A DNA stretch of 64,000 nucleotides from Ravibacter sp964559125 (GTDB lineage Bacteria; Bacteroidota; Bacteroidia; Cytophagales; Spirosomataceae), in NCBI GenBank assembly GCA_964559125.1, contig CAZLGW010000021.1, forward strand, positions 1 through 64,000, given 5' to 3'. The notes below the pieces were generated by a model. The model searched no databases, had not been told where the DNA came from, and worked only from the letters and a program-made list of their open reading frames with translations. Each line of letters begins with the position of its first letter. Positions within the stretch are counted from its first letter, which is position 1. This document shows positions 1-8,456 of this stretch, in pieces. The position numbers and the translations under genes are program-made.

Positions 1-2
1 TG

Positions 3-209
3 TTCCCCGAAAAACTGACTTTCGACGGATTTCAATATCGAACCGCAAGGGTCAATGAAGCGCTAAGCTGTATCATGCTGATAGACAGTAAATTGCGAAG
101 CAAAAAAAAGGGGACAAATCCGAAAATTTCAGATTTGTCCCATCAGGTGATCCGGCTGGGATTCGAACCCAGGACCCATACATTAAAAGTGTATTGCTCT
201 ACCAGCTGA
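3..209 (+). CDS. C-terminal end of a probable serine site-specific recombinase (5' part outside window)
   Basis: An open frame enters from the left edge and ends at TGA 207-209. Its first residues (FPEKLTFDGFQYRTARVNEA) resemble, from memory, the C-terminal tail of large Bacteroidota recombinases (Resolvase/Recombinase family). The last ~20 residues (VIRLGFEPRT...) are only the antisense reading of the tRNA-Lys gene, and the segment before that reads through the tRNA terminator. A recombinase whose frame runs into the 3' end of a tRNA is what one expects when an integrated element abuts its attachment site. The catalytic domain is not visible, so family assignment rests on the tail alone. Confidence 0.5.
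   Translation, partial: FPEKLTFDGFQYRTARVNEALSCIMLIDSKLRSKKKGTNPKISDLSHQVIRLGFEPRTHTLKVYCSTS
102..141 (-). terminator. Rho-independent terminator of the tRNA-Lys gene
   Basis: A perfect 10-bp inverted repeat (111-120 with 132-141) is followed, on the minus strand, by eight T residues (102-109). It starts 7 nt after the 3' end of the tRNA. It lies inside the open frame of the recombinase tail on the other strand. Confidence 0.85.
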
Positions 210-220
210 GCTACCGAATC
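148..220 (-). tRNA. tRNA-Lys (anticodon UUU)
   Basis: The minus strand folds as a 73-nt cloverleaf. The acceptor stem GATTCGG pairs with CCGGATC (one G-T pair), the discriminator is A at 148, the T loop is TTCGAAT and the anticodon loop is CTTTTAA, giving anticodon TTT. The CCA end is not encoded. The 3' half is also the likely integration site of the element on the left. Confidence 0.95.
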
Positions 221-246
221 GTTGACTCGTTCGTCAAACGTGGGTG

Positions 247-277
247 CAAAATTAGGAGAGGAAATTTATTAATCAAA
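247..277 (-). promoter_or_regulatory. Bacteroidota sigma-A-type promoter for tRNA-Lys
   Basis: On the minus strand a TTTG (-33 element, plus-strand CAAA 274-277) is followed after exactly 19 nt by TAATTTTG (-7 element TAnnTTTG, plus-strand 247-254). Transcription would start near 240, about 20 nt before the tRNA. This is a full match to the Bacteroidota consensus. Confidence 0.8.
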
Positions 278-538
278 CAGGCCTCTCAAAAAAAGTGGAT
301 ATTTATGCGATTTCTTTGTAAAAGACAAATCGGTATAGAATTTATTCAGAAAAGTCCCGACGGATTATGCCTTCCGGGAGAATTGACAGAAAATAGCTGC
401 TGCGGAAGGGATCTTTTCCAGCTGTGTAATGTAAGTCTCTTTTTATTGGCGGTTCGGCCATTCTAACCTAAATTTACCCCGCAAACCCGGGAGGGGTAAT
501 GCCTCCTTCCGACTATTTTAACTTCTTAAAATCAGACC
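278..538. other. Intergenic region before fumC, no convincing gene
   Basis: Short open frames here have no recognisable content. A weak fumC promoter may exist: TTG at about 447-449 followed after about 20 nt by TAAATTTA. A small GGAGG/CCTCC hairpin (490-494 with 502-506) lies in the presumed leader. Nothing else is evident. Confidence 0.4.
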
Positions 539-1942
539 ATGTCGTTCCGTATAGAAAAAGACACAATGGGCGAGGTACAGGTACCTTCCGATGTCTATTG
601 GGGAGCCCAGACCCAGCGCTCCATTCAGAATTTCCCGATTGCCCAGGATATCAACAAGATGCCTAAAGAAATTATCAAGGCATTTGCCTACCTGAAAAAA
701 GCAGCTGCTATTACCAATTACGAGGCCGGAGTCCTGACCAGGGAGAAAAGCGAGCTGATTGGGAAAGTATGTGACGAGATACTCGAAGGGAAGCTGGACG
801 ACCAGTTCCCACTCGTAGTCTGGCAGACCGGTTCGGGCACCCAGTCCAATATGAATACCAATGAGGTGATCGCCTACAGGGGACATGTATTGAGCGGAGG
901 ACAGCTTTCGGATAAGGAAAAAGCGCTTCATCCCAATGATGATGTTAACAAGTCGCAGTCGTCGAACGATACCTTTCCGACGGCCATGCATATCGCAGCT
1001 TACAAGATATTGATTGAAGTTACTATTCCGGGAATAGAAAAATTGCGGGATACTCTCAAGGCCAAGGCTGTGGAGTTTAAAGACGTGGTGAAAATCGGCC
1101 GTACCCATTTTATGGATGCAACTCCGCTTACGCTCGGACAGGAGTTTTCAGGATATGTTTCCCAACTCGATCACGGGTTGAAAGCCATCAAAAACTCGCT
1201 GCCCCACCTTTCTGAGCTGGCGCTTGGAGGAACGGCCGTCGGAACGGGGATCAATACTCCCGCCGGCTACTCTGAGAATGTAGCCCGTCACATCGCTGCC
1301 CTGACAGGCCTTCCTTTTGTGACCGCTGAAAACAAATTCGAAGCCCTGGCAGCCCACGATGCCATCGTGGAGGCGCATGGTGCATTGAAAACGGTTGCGG
1401 TAAGCCTGATGAAAATCGGTAACGATATCAGGATGTTGTCTTCCGGCCCACGATCGGGCATTGGCGAAATATATATTCCTGATAATGAGCCGGGAAGCTC
1501 CATCATGCCGGGAAAAGTGAACCCTACGCAATGCGAGGCGATGACCATGGTGGCTGCACAGGTATTGGGCAACGATGTGGCGATCAATATTGGCGGAGCG
1601 AGCGGACATTTTGAGCTGAATGTATTCAAGCCGATGATGGCGTATAATTTCCTGCATTCTGCGCGTCTGATCGGTGATGTAACGGTCGCATTCAATGACA
1701 AATGTGCTGTAGGTATTAAGCCGCTTTACGATAATATCGAGAAGCATGTCAACAACTCCCTGATGCTCGTTACCGCGCTGAATACAAAGATCGGCTATTA
1801 TAAAGCCGCTGAAATTGCCCAGACAGCACATAGGAACGGGTCTACGCTAAAGGAAACGGCGGTGGCATTAGGCTACCTGACCCCTGAGCAGTTTGACGAG
1901 TGGGTGAAACCGGGAGACATGGTCGGAGAAATTAACGTATAA
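539..1942 (+). CDS. fumC: Fumarate hydratase, class II
   Basis: This 467-aa cytosolic protein interconverts fumarate and L-malate in the TCA cycle. Its length is normal for the class II (iron-independent, homotetrameric) family. The family signature GSSIMPGKVNP is present, as are the upstream substrate-binding stretches GSGTQSNMNTNEVI, SQSSNDTFPTAMHI and GRTHFMDATPLTLGQE, with the catalytic His expected in GRTH and Ser in GSSIMPGK. The start ATG at 539 gives the usual MSFRIEKDTMG N-terminus. The stop codon overlaps the start of the next gene by one base (TAATG), implying translational coupling to a dehydrogenase that could use the malate product. Confidence 0.97.
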   Translation: MSFRIEKDTMGEVQVPSDVYWGAQTQRSIQNFPIAQDINKMPKEIIKAFAYLKKAAAITNYEAGVLTREKSELIGKVCDEILEGKLDDQFPLVVWQTGSGTQSNMNTNEVIAYRGHVLSGGQLSDKEKALHPNDDVNKSQSSNDTFPTAMHIAAYKILIEVTIPGIEKLRDTLKAKAVEFKDVVKIGRTHFMDATPLTLGQEFSGYVSQLDHGLKAIKNSLPHLSELALGGTAVGTGINTPAGYSENVARHIAALTGLPFVTAENKFEALAAHDAIVEAHGALKTVAVSLMKIGNDIRMLSSGPRSGIGEIYIPDNEPGSSIMPGKVNPTQCEAMTMVAAQVLGNDVAINIGGASGHFELNVFKPMMAYNFLHSARLIGDVTVAFNDKCAVGIKPLYDNIEKHVNNSLMLVTALNTKIGYYKAAEIAQTAHRNGSTLKETAVALGYLTPEQFDEWVKPGDMVGEINV

Positions 1943-3015
1943 TGGCGCTCTATCCTGATAAGCAGCTGCACGATTTCACCAGGGATGTATTCCTGGCAAT
2001 CGGCTGTTCGGAAAAAAATGCCTCCCTGGCTGCGGAAGTGCTGATCAGCGCCGATCTGAGGGGCGTCGATTCGCACGGTATCGCCAGGCTCCCGGGGTAT
2101 GTCCGCCTGTATGACCATGGGCGCCTTAACCCTAACCCGGATATAAAAATCGTGCACGAGACCCCTAGTACCGGCGTTATCGACGGTGACAAGGGCCTCG
2201 GGCTCGTAGTGGCTCCGTATGCCATGGAAGTCGCTATGGAAAAGGCAGAGAGGGTCGGCTCCGGCTGGATCTCGGTCAGGAATTCCAATCATTTCGGGAT
2301 TGCCGGCTACCATGCCATGATGGCACTGCAGAAGGATATGATCGGCTGGACCATGACCCACGCAGCTCCGCTTGTCACTCCTACTTTTTCGCTGGAGAGA
2401 ATGCTGGGAACAAACCCGCTTGCCGTAGCGGTGCCTGCTATGGAGGAACCTCCTTTCGTAGCCGACTTTGCTTCAACGGCCGTTGCCTACGGGAAATTCG
2501 AGATCCTGCAGCGCAAAGGATTGCCCGCTCCGCTGGGCTGGGCCCAGGATGCCGAAGGGAACCCTACTACCGATTCTAATGCGGTCAGGAACGGCGGAGG
2601 ATTGCTGCCGCTGGGCACAGACCGGGAGCATGGCAGTCATAAGGGCTACGGACTGGGAGCCATTGTCGATATTTTTTCGGGGGTGCTTTCAGGGGCAAAC
2701 TACGGTCCGTGGGTGCCGCCTTTTGCCACCGCCGGCTTTATGAGCGCGCAGGAAGGCGTCGGCATCGGGACCGGCCATTTCCTGGGAGCCATGCGGGTCG
2801 ACGGCTTCCGGCCGGCAGATGAATTCAAAAAACATATGGATAACTGGATCAGGAGGTTCCGCACGGCAAAGTCTGTGCCGGATGAAAAAGTGCTGATCCC
2901 GGGCGATCCTGAACGCGAAGCCGAAGCGATACGCCGGAAGGAAGGCATCCCTGTCATCGATGCAGTTGCTGAGCAACTCGGCGAGCTCGCCGGTAGGTTC
3001 TCTATACAGTTTTAG
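1942..3015 (+). CDS. Malate/L-lactate dehydrogenase-type oxidoreductase (Ldh_2 family)
   Basis: A 357-aa NAD(P)-dependent oxidoreductase of the type 2 malate/lactate/ureidoglycolate dehydrogenase family, which is unrelated to classical Rossmann-fold MDH. Family features visible are ADLRGVDSHGIARLPGY near the N-terminus, VRNSNHFGIAGYHA around residues 112-125 with the catalytic-site His, MLGTNPLAVAVPA, and GSHKGYGL near residue 235. The ATG overlaps the fumC stop by one base, so the pair is probably one transcript. This favours malate as substrate, but lactate, ureidoglycolate or a sugar-derived 2-hydroxy acid cannot be excluded. Confidence 0.85.
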   Translation: MALYPDKQLHDFTRDVFLAIGCSEKNASLAAEVLISADLRGVDSHGIARLPGYVRLYDHGRLNPNPDIKIVHETPSTGVIDGDKGLGLVVAPYAMEVAMEKAERVGSGWISVRNSNHFGIAGYHAMMALQKDMIGWTMTHAAPLVTPTFSLERMLGTNPLAVAVPAMEEPPFVADFASTAVAYGKFEILQRKGLPAPLGWAQDAEGNPTTDSNAVRNGGGLLPLGTDREHGSHKGYGLGAIVDIFSGVLSGANYGPWVPPFATAGFMSAQEGVGIGTGHFLGAMRVDGFRPADEFKKHMDNWIRRFRTAKSVPDEKVLIPGDPEREAEAIRRKEGIPVIDAVAEQLGELAGRFSIQF

Positions 3016-3029
3016 ACTGTAGTGTCGCT

Positions 3030-3566
3030 ATGAAAAAACTTATTCTGGATGATCTGAACAGGCTGTCGGTAGAAGAATTCAAAGAAGCCGATAAGTTTCC
3101 CGTTTCCGTTATTCTGGATAATATCAGGAGCATGAATAACGTAGGCTCCTTCTTCCGGACATGCGACGCTTTCCGGGTTGAAAAATTATATCTCTGCGGT
3201 TATACGCCATGTCCTCCTCATCGCGAAATTACCAGGAGTGCTCTCGGTGCTGAACAATCGGTGGGTTGGGAGCATGCCGAGAGCGCTTCCCAACTGGTTG
3301 AGCGGCTGAAAGGGGAGGGGTTTAAGGTATTGGCAATCGAGCAGGCGGAGGGAAGCCTGACCCTGGAAACGTTTATATGGGATGTTGGCGACCGTTTAGC
3401 CGTCGTCTTCGGTAATGAAATAAACGGCGTGGATGACGAAGTGATGAACGTTGTCGACGGGTGTATTGAAATCACTCAATACGGAACAAAGCATTCCCTC
3501 AACGTAGCCGTGACCGGGGGAATCGTAATCTGGCAGTTGATCAACGCATATTTAATAAAAAGATAA
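3030..3566 (+). CDS. SpoU/TrmH-family RNA 2'-O-methyltransferase
   Basis: A 178-aa SPOUT-class methyltransferase that would transfer a methyl group from S-adenosylmethionine to a ribose 2'-OH in tRNA or rRNA. The three SpoU motifs are present in order: NIRSMNNVGSFFRT (motif 1, residues ~31-44), AVVFGNEINGV (motif 2) and KHSLNVAVTGGIVIW (motif 3), which together build the knotted cofactor site. There is no N-terminal RNA-binding extension, so it resembles compact TrmH/TrmL-like enzymes. The exact RNA target cannot be told. It starts 14 nt after the dehydrogenase gene and is probably co-transcribed with it. Confidence 0.9.
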   Translation: MKKLILDDLNRLSVEEFKEADKFPVSVILDNIRSMNNVGSFFRTCDAFRVEKLYLCGYTPCPPHREITRSALGAEQSVGWEHAESASQLVERLKGEGFKVLAIEQAEGSLTLETFIWDVGDRLAVVFGNEINGVDDEVMNVVDGCIEITQYGTKHSLNVAVTGGIVIWQLINAYLIKR

Positions 3567-3653
3567 CACTATTTTTTTTGTGAATTAATTTTAAAATAGG
3601 TTATTGTAGTGATTTAATTTCACCAAACGCGACAAGAAATCCAATACAAGCAT

Positions 3654-4148
3654 ATGGGCTCAGCAAAAAAAAATCTGGCTAAGGAAATCGGCGAGGTATT
3701 ATCCGCCAAGGTCGACGAAATCGGAGTAGCGTCGAAGAAGCTGAAAAAGAATATCTCCAAGGCTTCCGAAAAATTAGCCGGCAAAGTTCAAAAGCTGGCC
3801 AAACGGCTGGAAAAGGAGAAAGCAAAGCTTGAAAAAGCGGCAAATAAGAAGAAAAAGAAGGAAGGTAAGCCCTCCAAAAAGGATAAAAAAGCAGCCGTTA
3901 AGGAAGCAACTTCAACTCAACAGCAAGCACCTGCAAAAACCGAAACCCCCGTTGCTCCTAAACCGGCTCCTCCGGTTGCTGCAAAGCCCCGCGCAAAAGC
4001 TCCCGCCCCGGCTAAAAAGCCAGCGCCGGCACCTGAAAAGGCAGCAACTCCCTCAAAGCCTGTAGCTCCCTCGCCCAGGTCCCGTAAACCGCGGACCGCA
4101 GCCCCGAAACCAGCCGCTCCTAAAACAGCGGATCAGGCAGCTGAATAG
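3654..4148 (+). CDS. Lysine/alanine/proline-rich basic protein, histone H1-like tail
   Basis: A 164-aa low-complexity protein. Residues 1-~75 are a Lys/Ala/Glu-rich helical or coiled-coil segment. Residues ~75-164 are an Ala-Pro-Lys tail with repeated PAP/KPA units, resembling histone H1-like and AlgP-like proteins. No signal peptide or membrane segment is seen. A DNA- or RNA-associated role is the common guess for such composition but is not proven. It stands alone between a methyltransferase gene and the convergent clpC. The same DNA is also open in another frame because of the biased codons. Confidence 0.65.
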   Translation: MGSAKKNLAKEIGEVLSAKVDEIGVASKKLKKNISKASEKLAGKVQKLAKRLEKEKAKLEKAANKKKKKEGKPSKKDKKAAVKEATSTQQQAPAKTETPVAPKPAPPVAAKPRAKAPAPAKKPAPAPEKAATPSKPVAPSPRSRKPRTAAPKPAAPKTADQAAE

Positions 4149-4204
4149 CAGCAGGCGTAGGCAATATCCGGATGACGGATAATAAAAAGAACCTCAATCT
4201 TAAA

Positions 4205-4273
4205 AAAATAAAAAACTCTGTGTCCTCTGTATCTCTGTGGTAAATCAACCACAAAGGCACAAAGAGCACAGAG
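4205..4273 (-). terminator. Long imperfect hairpin, terminator between convergent genes
   Basis: Arms 4216-4241 and 4248-4273 (26 nt each, about 20 matching plus some G-U pairs, 6-nt loop) form a hairpin. On the minus strand it is followed by a T-rich tract (4201-4215), so it can end the clpC transcript. The tandem CTCTGTG-like units within the arms look like a dispersed Bacteroidota palindromic repeat. Confidence 0.7.
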
Positions 4274-4298
4274 CTGAATTGCCGGAGACGGAAACCAA

Positions 4299-6827
4299 TT
4301 AGTTGGTTACCTCCTCGGCTTTATTTTTTACATTGATCGTCAGGCTTTCGCTGCTTCCGTCATGATCGGCCAGTAGGATGTCGCCATCTTTGAGCTCGCC
4401 TTTCAGTATCTCTTCCGCGATAGGATCTTCCAGGTATTTCTGGATAGCCCTGTTCAGCGGTCTTGCTCCATATTGCGGATCGTAACCTTTTTCCGAAAGG
4501 AAGTCTTTGGCAGCTTCGGTAAGCTCTATCTCGTAACCAAGTCCTTTGACCCGGCCGAAAAGCTTGCCAAGCGAAAGGTCGATGATTTCGTGCAGGTGGC
4601 TGCGTTCCAGCGAATTGAAGACGATCACATCATCAAGCCGGTTAAGGAACTCCGGTGAGAATGCTTTTCTCAGCGCATTCTGTATCGTCGATTTCATTAC
4701 CTCGTCCTGACTTTCCGCCTTCGCCTTTGTAGTAAAGCCTATTCCTGCTCCGAAATCTTTCAGGTCACGCGCCCCGATATTGGAAGTCATGATAATGATC
4801 GTATTCCGGAAGTCTACACGACGGCCCAGTCCATCGGTCAGGATACCGTCGTCAAGCACCTGCAGGAGGATGTTGAATACATCCGGGTGGGCCTTTTCTA
4901 TTTCGTCCAGGAGGACCACGCTATACGGCTTGCGGCGTATCTTTTCGGTAAGCTGCCCGCCTTCTTCGTAGCCCACATAGCCCGGAGGCGCTCCCACCAG
5001 CCGCGAGATACTGAATTTCTCCATGTACTCGCTCATGTCGATACGCACCAGGGCATCGTCTTTGTCGAAAAGGTAGCTTGCCAGGACTTTCGCCAGCTCG
5101 GTCTTACCGACACCGGTGGGCCCCAGGAAAATGAATGAGCCTATCGGTTTTTTCGGGTCCTTGAGTCCCACACGGGTTCTCTGGATGGCTTTGACCAGTT
5201 TGGCTATGGCGGCATCCTGCCCGATCACCTTACCTCTGAGATTATCGGACATGTGAAGCAGCTTCACGCTCTCGTCGGTCGAGACATTGGTTACCGGGAT
5301 GCCGGTCATCATGGCGACGACCTCCGCAACGTTGTGCTCCGTAACGGTATAGCGTTTCTTCTTGGTTTCTTCTTCCCAGGCCTGTTTGGCCCTTTCGAGC
5401 TGATCGATCAGCTTTTTCTCGCGGTCACGCAGTTGGGCAGCCTCTTCATATTTCTGGCTTTTCACCACCTTGTTTTTCTCCTGCTTGATGCTCTCGATCT
5501 GGTCTTCAAGAAGCAGGATATCTTCCGGTACGGTAATATTGCTGATATGTACTCTCGCGCCTACCTCGTCCAGGACATCTATCGCTTTGTCGGGTAGGAA
5601 GCGGTCGGTGATGTAGCGTTCCGACAGTTTCACTGCGGAGTGAACTGCTTCGGTGGTATAGTTGACGTGATGGTGGTCTTCATACTTGTCCTTGATATTT
5701 TCGAGGATCTGGATAGTCTCCTCTACCGAAGTAGCGTCTACCATCACCATCTGGAAACGTCTTGCAAGCGCCCCGTCCTTCTCGATATACTGGCGGTATT
5801 CGTCCAGGGTAGTAGCACCGATGCACTGGATTTCGCCGCGTGCGAGCGCGGGCTTGAACATATTGGAAGCATCGAGCGAGCCCGAAGCGCCTCCCGCACC
5901 CACGATTGTGTGAAGCTCATCTATGAAAAGGATCACATCCTGCGATTTCTCCAACTCGTTCATCACCGCCTTCATACGCTCCTCGAACTGGCCGCGGTAT
6001 TTGGTACCGGCTACCAGAGAGGCAAGATCCAGTGTTACCACTCTTTTGCCGAAAAGCACCCGGGAAACTTTCTTCTGCACGATCCGGAGGGCAAGTCCCT
6101 CGGCAATTGCAGTTTTACCTACTCCCGGCTCACCTATCAGTATAGGATTATTTTTCTTCCGGCGGCTCAGGATCTGGGCCACTCTTTCTATTTCTTTCTC
6201 GCGCCCGACGATCGGGTCAAGCTTCCCTATTTCGGCAAGCTTGGTAAGGTCGCGCCCGAAATTGTCCAGAACGGGCGTCCGGGATTTTTCAGCCCCCTTC
6301 GACTCTTTGCCTGCAGAACTTCCGAAGAAGCTTCCTCTTGCCTCATCATCGCCGTCTTCCGTCTCAGAACCCATATGGGGGCGGGAACCAGATGACTGGT
6401 ATTCGAGCATTTCCTTGATCACTTCGTAATTCACATTGTGCTTGTGAAGGATCTGGGTGGCGACGTTGTCGGTATCACGCAATATGGACAGCAGGAGATG
6501 CTCCGTCCCGATAAGAGGGCTTTTGAATATTTTGGCCTCCAGGTAGGTGATTTTCAGTACTTTCTCCGACTGGCGGGTAAGCGGGATACTGTTCAGATTT
6601 TTCACGTTGGTCGTGGCCGCCCCTTTGGTAACCTGCTCGATATTTACCCGTATGTCTTCCGGAGCTACGCCCAGCTTCTTCAGTAAAGCGATAGCAACTC
6701 CTTCCCCTTCCCTTATAATGCCCAGCAACAGATGCTCGGCACCGATATAGTCATGACCGAGACGCATGGCCTCCTCCCGGCTCATGGAGATAACCTCCTT
6801 AACTCTATTTGAAAATTTAACTTCCAT
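4299..6827 (-). CDS. clpC: ATP-dependent Clp protease ATP-binding subunit ClpC
   Basis: An 842-aa AAA+ unfoldase that feeds substrates to ClpP in the cytosol. Two Clp_N repeats occupy residues ~5-140. The first AAA+ module has Walker A GEPGVGKT at 232-239 and Walker B VILFIDELH near 298-306. A UVR-like coiled-coil insert lies at ~440-485 (KYEEAAQLRDREKKL), which is diagnostic of ClpC rather than ClpA or ClpB. The second module has Walker A GPTGVGKT at 569-576 and a C-terminal D2-small domain. It is probably monocistronic: WbqC-like lies upstream in the same direction after 123 bp, and a long hairpin follows the stop. Confidence 0.96.
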   Translation of the reverse strand: MEVKFSNRVKEVISMSREEAMRLGHDYIGAEHLLLGIIREGEGVAIALLKKLGVAPEDIRVNIEQVTKGAATTNVKNLNSIPLTRQSEKVLKITYLEAKIFKSPLIGTEHLLLSILRDTDNVATQILHKHNVNYEVIKEMLEYQSSGSRPHMGSETEDGDDEARGSFFGSSAGKESKGAEKSRTPVLDNFGRDLTKLAEIGKLDPIVGREKEIERVAQILSRRKKNNPILIGEPGVGKTAIAEGLALRIVQKKVSRVLFGKRVVTLDLASLVAGTKYRGQFEERMKAVMNELEKSQDVILFIDELHTIVGAGGASGSLDASNMFKPALARGEIQCIGATTLDEYRQYIEKDGALARRFQMVMVDATSVEETIQILENIKDKYEDHHHVNYTTEAVHSAVKLSERYITDRFLPDKAIDVLDEVGARVHISNITVPEDILLLEDQIESIKQEKNKVVKSQKYEEAAQLRDREKKLIDQLERAKQAWEEETKKKRYTVTEHNVAEVVAMMTGIPVTNVSTDESVKLLHMSDNLRGKVIGQDAAIAKLVKAIQRTRVGLKDPKKPIGSFIFLGPTGVGKTELAKVLASYLFDKDDALVRIDMSEYMEKFSISRLVGAPPGYVGYEEGGQLTEKIRRKPYSVVLLDEIEKAHPDVFNILLQVLDDGILTDGLGRRVDFRNTIIIMTSNIGARDLKDFGAGIGFTTKAKAESQDEVMKSTIQNALRKAFSPEFLNRLDDVIVFNSLERSHLHEIIDLSLGKLFGRVKGLGYEIELTEAAKDFLSEKGYDPQYGARPLNRAIQKYLEDPIAEEILKGELKDGDILLADHDGSSESLTINVKNKAEEVTN

Positions 6828-6950
6828 TATGGAATGTATTAAAGTTCTCTAATCTTCAACCGGCAGAACCTCCGGCCCTGCCGCAACTCATTACATACTC
6901 TTCTAACCCGGCTGCTTTATGTAATATTATATAGATTAAACCAATATTTT

Positions 6951-7637
6951 TTACAGTTCGTTCAACAGGGCCACCGGGCTATCTTTTGCACTCTTCTTCA
7001 GCACTTCCAGAGCCTCCGGACCCGTATTGAAAAGCAGATCGGCAATGCTCAGGTTCTCACTAAAATCGTTCCCGAAGGTTTGATAGTAAGGATGAGGGTG
7101 ATAAAACTGGTACCTATTTACATTCTTTTTAGCATTTATGCAACTTCTGGCGTCAAAAACAGGATATTTTGGTTCGGATTCGTATGACAAGGTGTAAGAT
7201 AAAGGCACATTTGCCTGTAGTAAATGCAGACATAATGTCAGTATTTCCTGGTTCAGGTCGAAAAGAAAAACAGGGCGGCTTTCGTATATTTTCTGGAAAT
7301 CAGGCGCATAATATTCGAAAAAAGGAGAGTTGGCGTAGGCCGAAACAAGGCACCGCCAGTGCTTCTTTTCCCACATCTGGCCGTAGTCGATCCGGACGTC
7401 GCGGATTGGTACTTTACCGGCAGACTTCACTACCGGCACCGTCAGCATCTCCACCCCGTTTGCCGTCTGCACATAACACCGGTTCCTCAACGTCTGCTTC
7501 TGAAAATTCTCATGGCTTTCAATCATGACGCTGCCGGCTTTTATCATACAGGCAAAATACTCCAGGCAGGGAAGGTAATGTGAAGTCATCAGCACCCGGC
7601 GCTCACCGAAAGACTGCGTCTCTTGCATAGGCTGCAT
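6951..7637 (-). CDS. WbqC-like family protein
   Basis: A 228-aa protein with the hallmarks of the WbqC-like family: MTSHYLPCLEYFACMIKAG near the N-terminus, then RNRCYVQTANGVEMLTVPV and WRCLVSAYANSPFFEYYAPDF. Some family members sit in polysaccharide biosynthesis loci, but the biochemical function is unsettled. In many Bacteroidota the gene stands next to housekeeping genes, as here. It starts 2 nt after the stop of the YrdC-type gene, so the two form an operon. Confidence 0.8.
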   Translation of the reverse strand: MQPMQETQSFGERRVLMTSHYLPCLEYFACMIKAGSVMIESHENFQKQTLRNRCYVQTANGVEMLTVPVVKSAGKVPIRDVRIDYGQMWEKKHWRCLVSAYANSPFFEYYAPDFQKIYESRPVFLFDLNQEILTLCLHLLQANVPLSYTLSYESEPKYPVFDARSCINAKKNVNRYQFYHPHPYYQTFGNDFSENLSIADLLFNTGPEALEVLKKSAKDSPVALLNEL

Positions 7638-7639
7638 AC

Positions 7640-8266
7640 TTAAAGATAGAGGGAAATATCACCAAGTCCTTCTCTGATGATGGTAAAGTCGTCGGTGGTA
7701 GCGTCTATGATCGTGGAGGCTACGTTGCCGCCGTACCCCCCGTTGATCACTATATCTACCTGGTGCTCAAACTTCTCGAAAATCAGCTCAGGATCGGTCG
7801 AGTACTCGATAATCTCATCCTGGTCGCGTACCGAGCTGGTGATGATCGGGTTTCCCAGTTCCTTAACGATAAAACGGGGTATGTTATGGTCCGGGACCCG
7901 GATCCCCACCGTCTTTTTTTTGCTGTTGAGGATTTTCGGGACGTGATTGTTCCCGTTCACGATAAAGGTAAATGGTCCGGGCAGCGCTTTCTTCATCAGC
8001 TTGAAGCAGGAATTGCTTACCCTGCTGTAGTCAGCTATATGACTCAGGTCGTAACAGATAAAGGAAAAGTCGTTTTTCTGCACCTTGATCCCCTTGATAC
8101 GGGCGATTTTTTCTACCGCCCGCGCATTATGAATGTCGCAACCAATACCGTATACCGTATCCGTTGGATAGATAACCACCCCGCCGTTTCGCAGGCAGTC
8201 GACCACGTGAAAGATCTTGCGCTCTTCAGGATTGTCTGGATTGATGGAAAGAAACTCTGCTGACAT
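7640..8266 (-). CDS. YrdC/Sua5/YciO-family protein (probable threonylcarbamoyl-AMP synthase)
   Basis: A 208-aa YrdC-domain protein. Family members make threonylcarbamoyl-adenylate for tRNA t6A37; the YciO branch has less certain function. Visible motifs are GGVVIYPTDTVYGIGCD at the N-terminus, KALPGPFTFIV, VGIRVPDHNIP and NPIITSSV. The KKKTVGIRVPDH variant and the length fit the YciO-like subgroup common in Bacteroidota. It precedes and is nearly contiguous with the WbqC-like gene and is divergent from the response regulator. Confidence 0.85.
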   Translation of the reverse strand: MSAEFLSINPDNPEERKIFHVVDCLRNGGVVIYPTDTVYGIGCDIHNARAVEKIARIKGIKVQKNDFSFICYDLSHIADYSRVSNSCFKLMKKALPGPFTFIVNGNNHVPKILNSKKKTVGIRVPDHNIPRFIVKELGNPIITSSVRDQDEIIEYSTDPELIFEKFEHQVDIVINGGYGGNVASTIIDATTDDFTIIREGLGDISLYL

Positions 8267-8456
8267 GCCGGAAAAATATTATAAGGTACACCGGGAAAAT
8301 ACGGAAGACGGGAAGCATGGCCCGGAAATTTCAGACCGAAGCGCACAACATTGTCCGGAATCCGCTTTATTTGCAATATCAGGTGTAAAATTGCAAACTT
8401 GTATAAATAATTCCCTAAATTCACCTGTCCAAAAACAACCAACAAAAGTAGCAAAT

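Noticed and set aside
194..466. Possible 90-aa protein overlapping the tRNA
   Set aside because: It begins inside the tRNA sequence, has no recognisable domain and runs over the tRNA promoter.
5640..6429. Open frames antisense to clpC
   Set aside because: ClpC is unambiguous on the minus strand and the antisense products show no domain.
8217..8456. An 80-residue N-terminal extension of the response regulator
   Set aside because: It has no domain, overlaps the divergent gene's start and lies ahead of a canonical receiver start at 8457.
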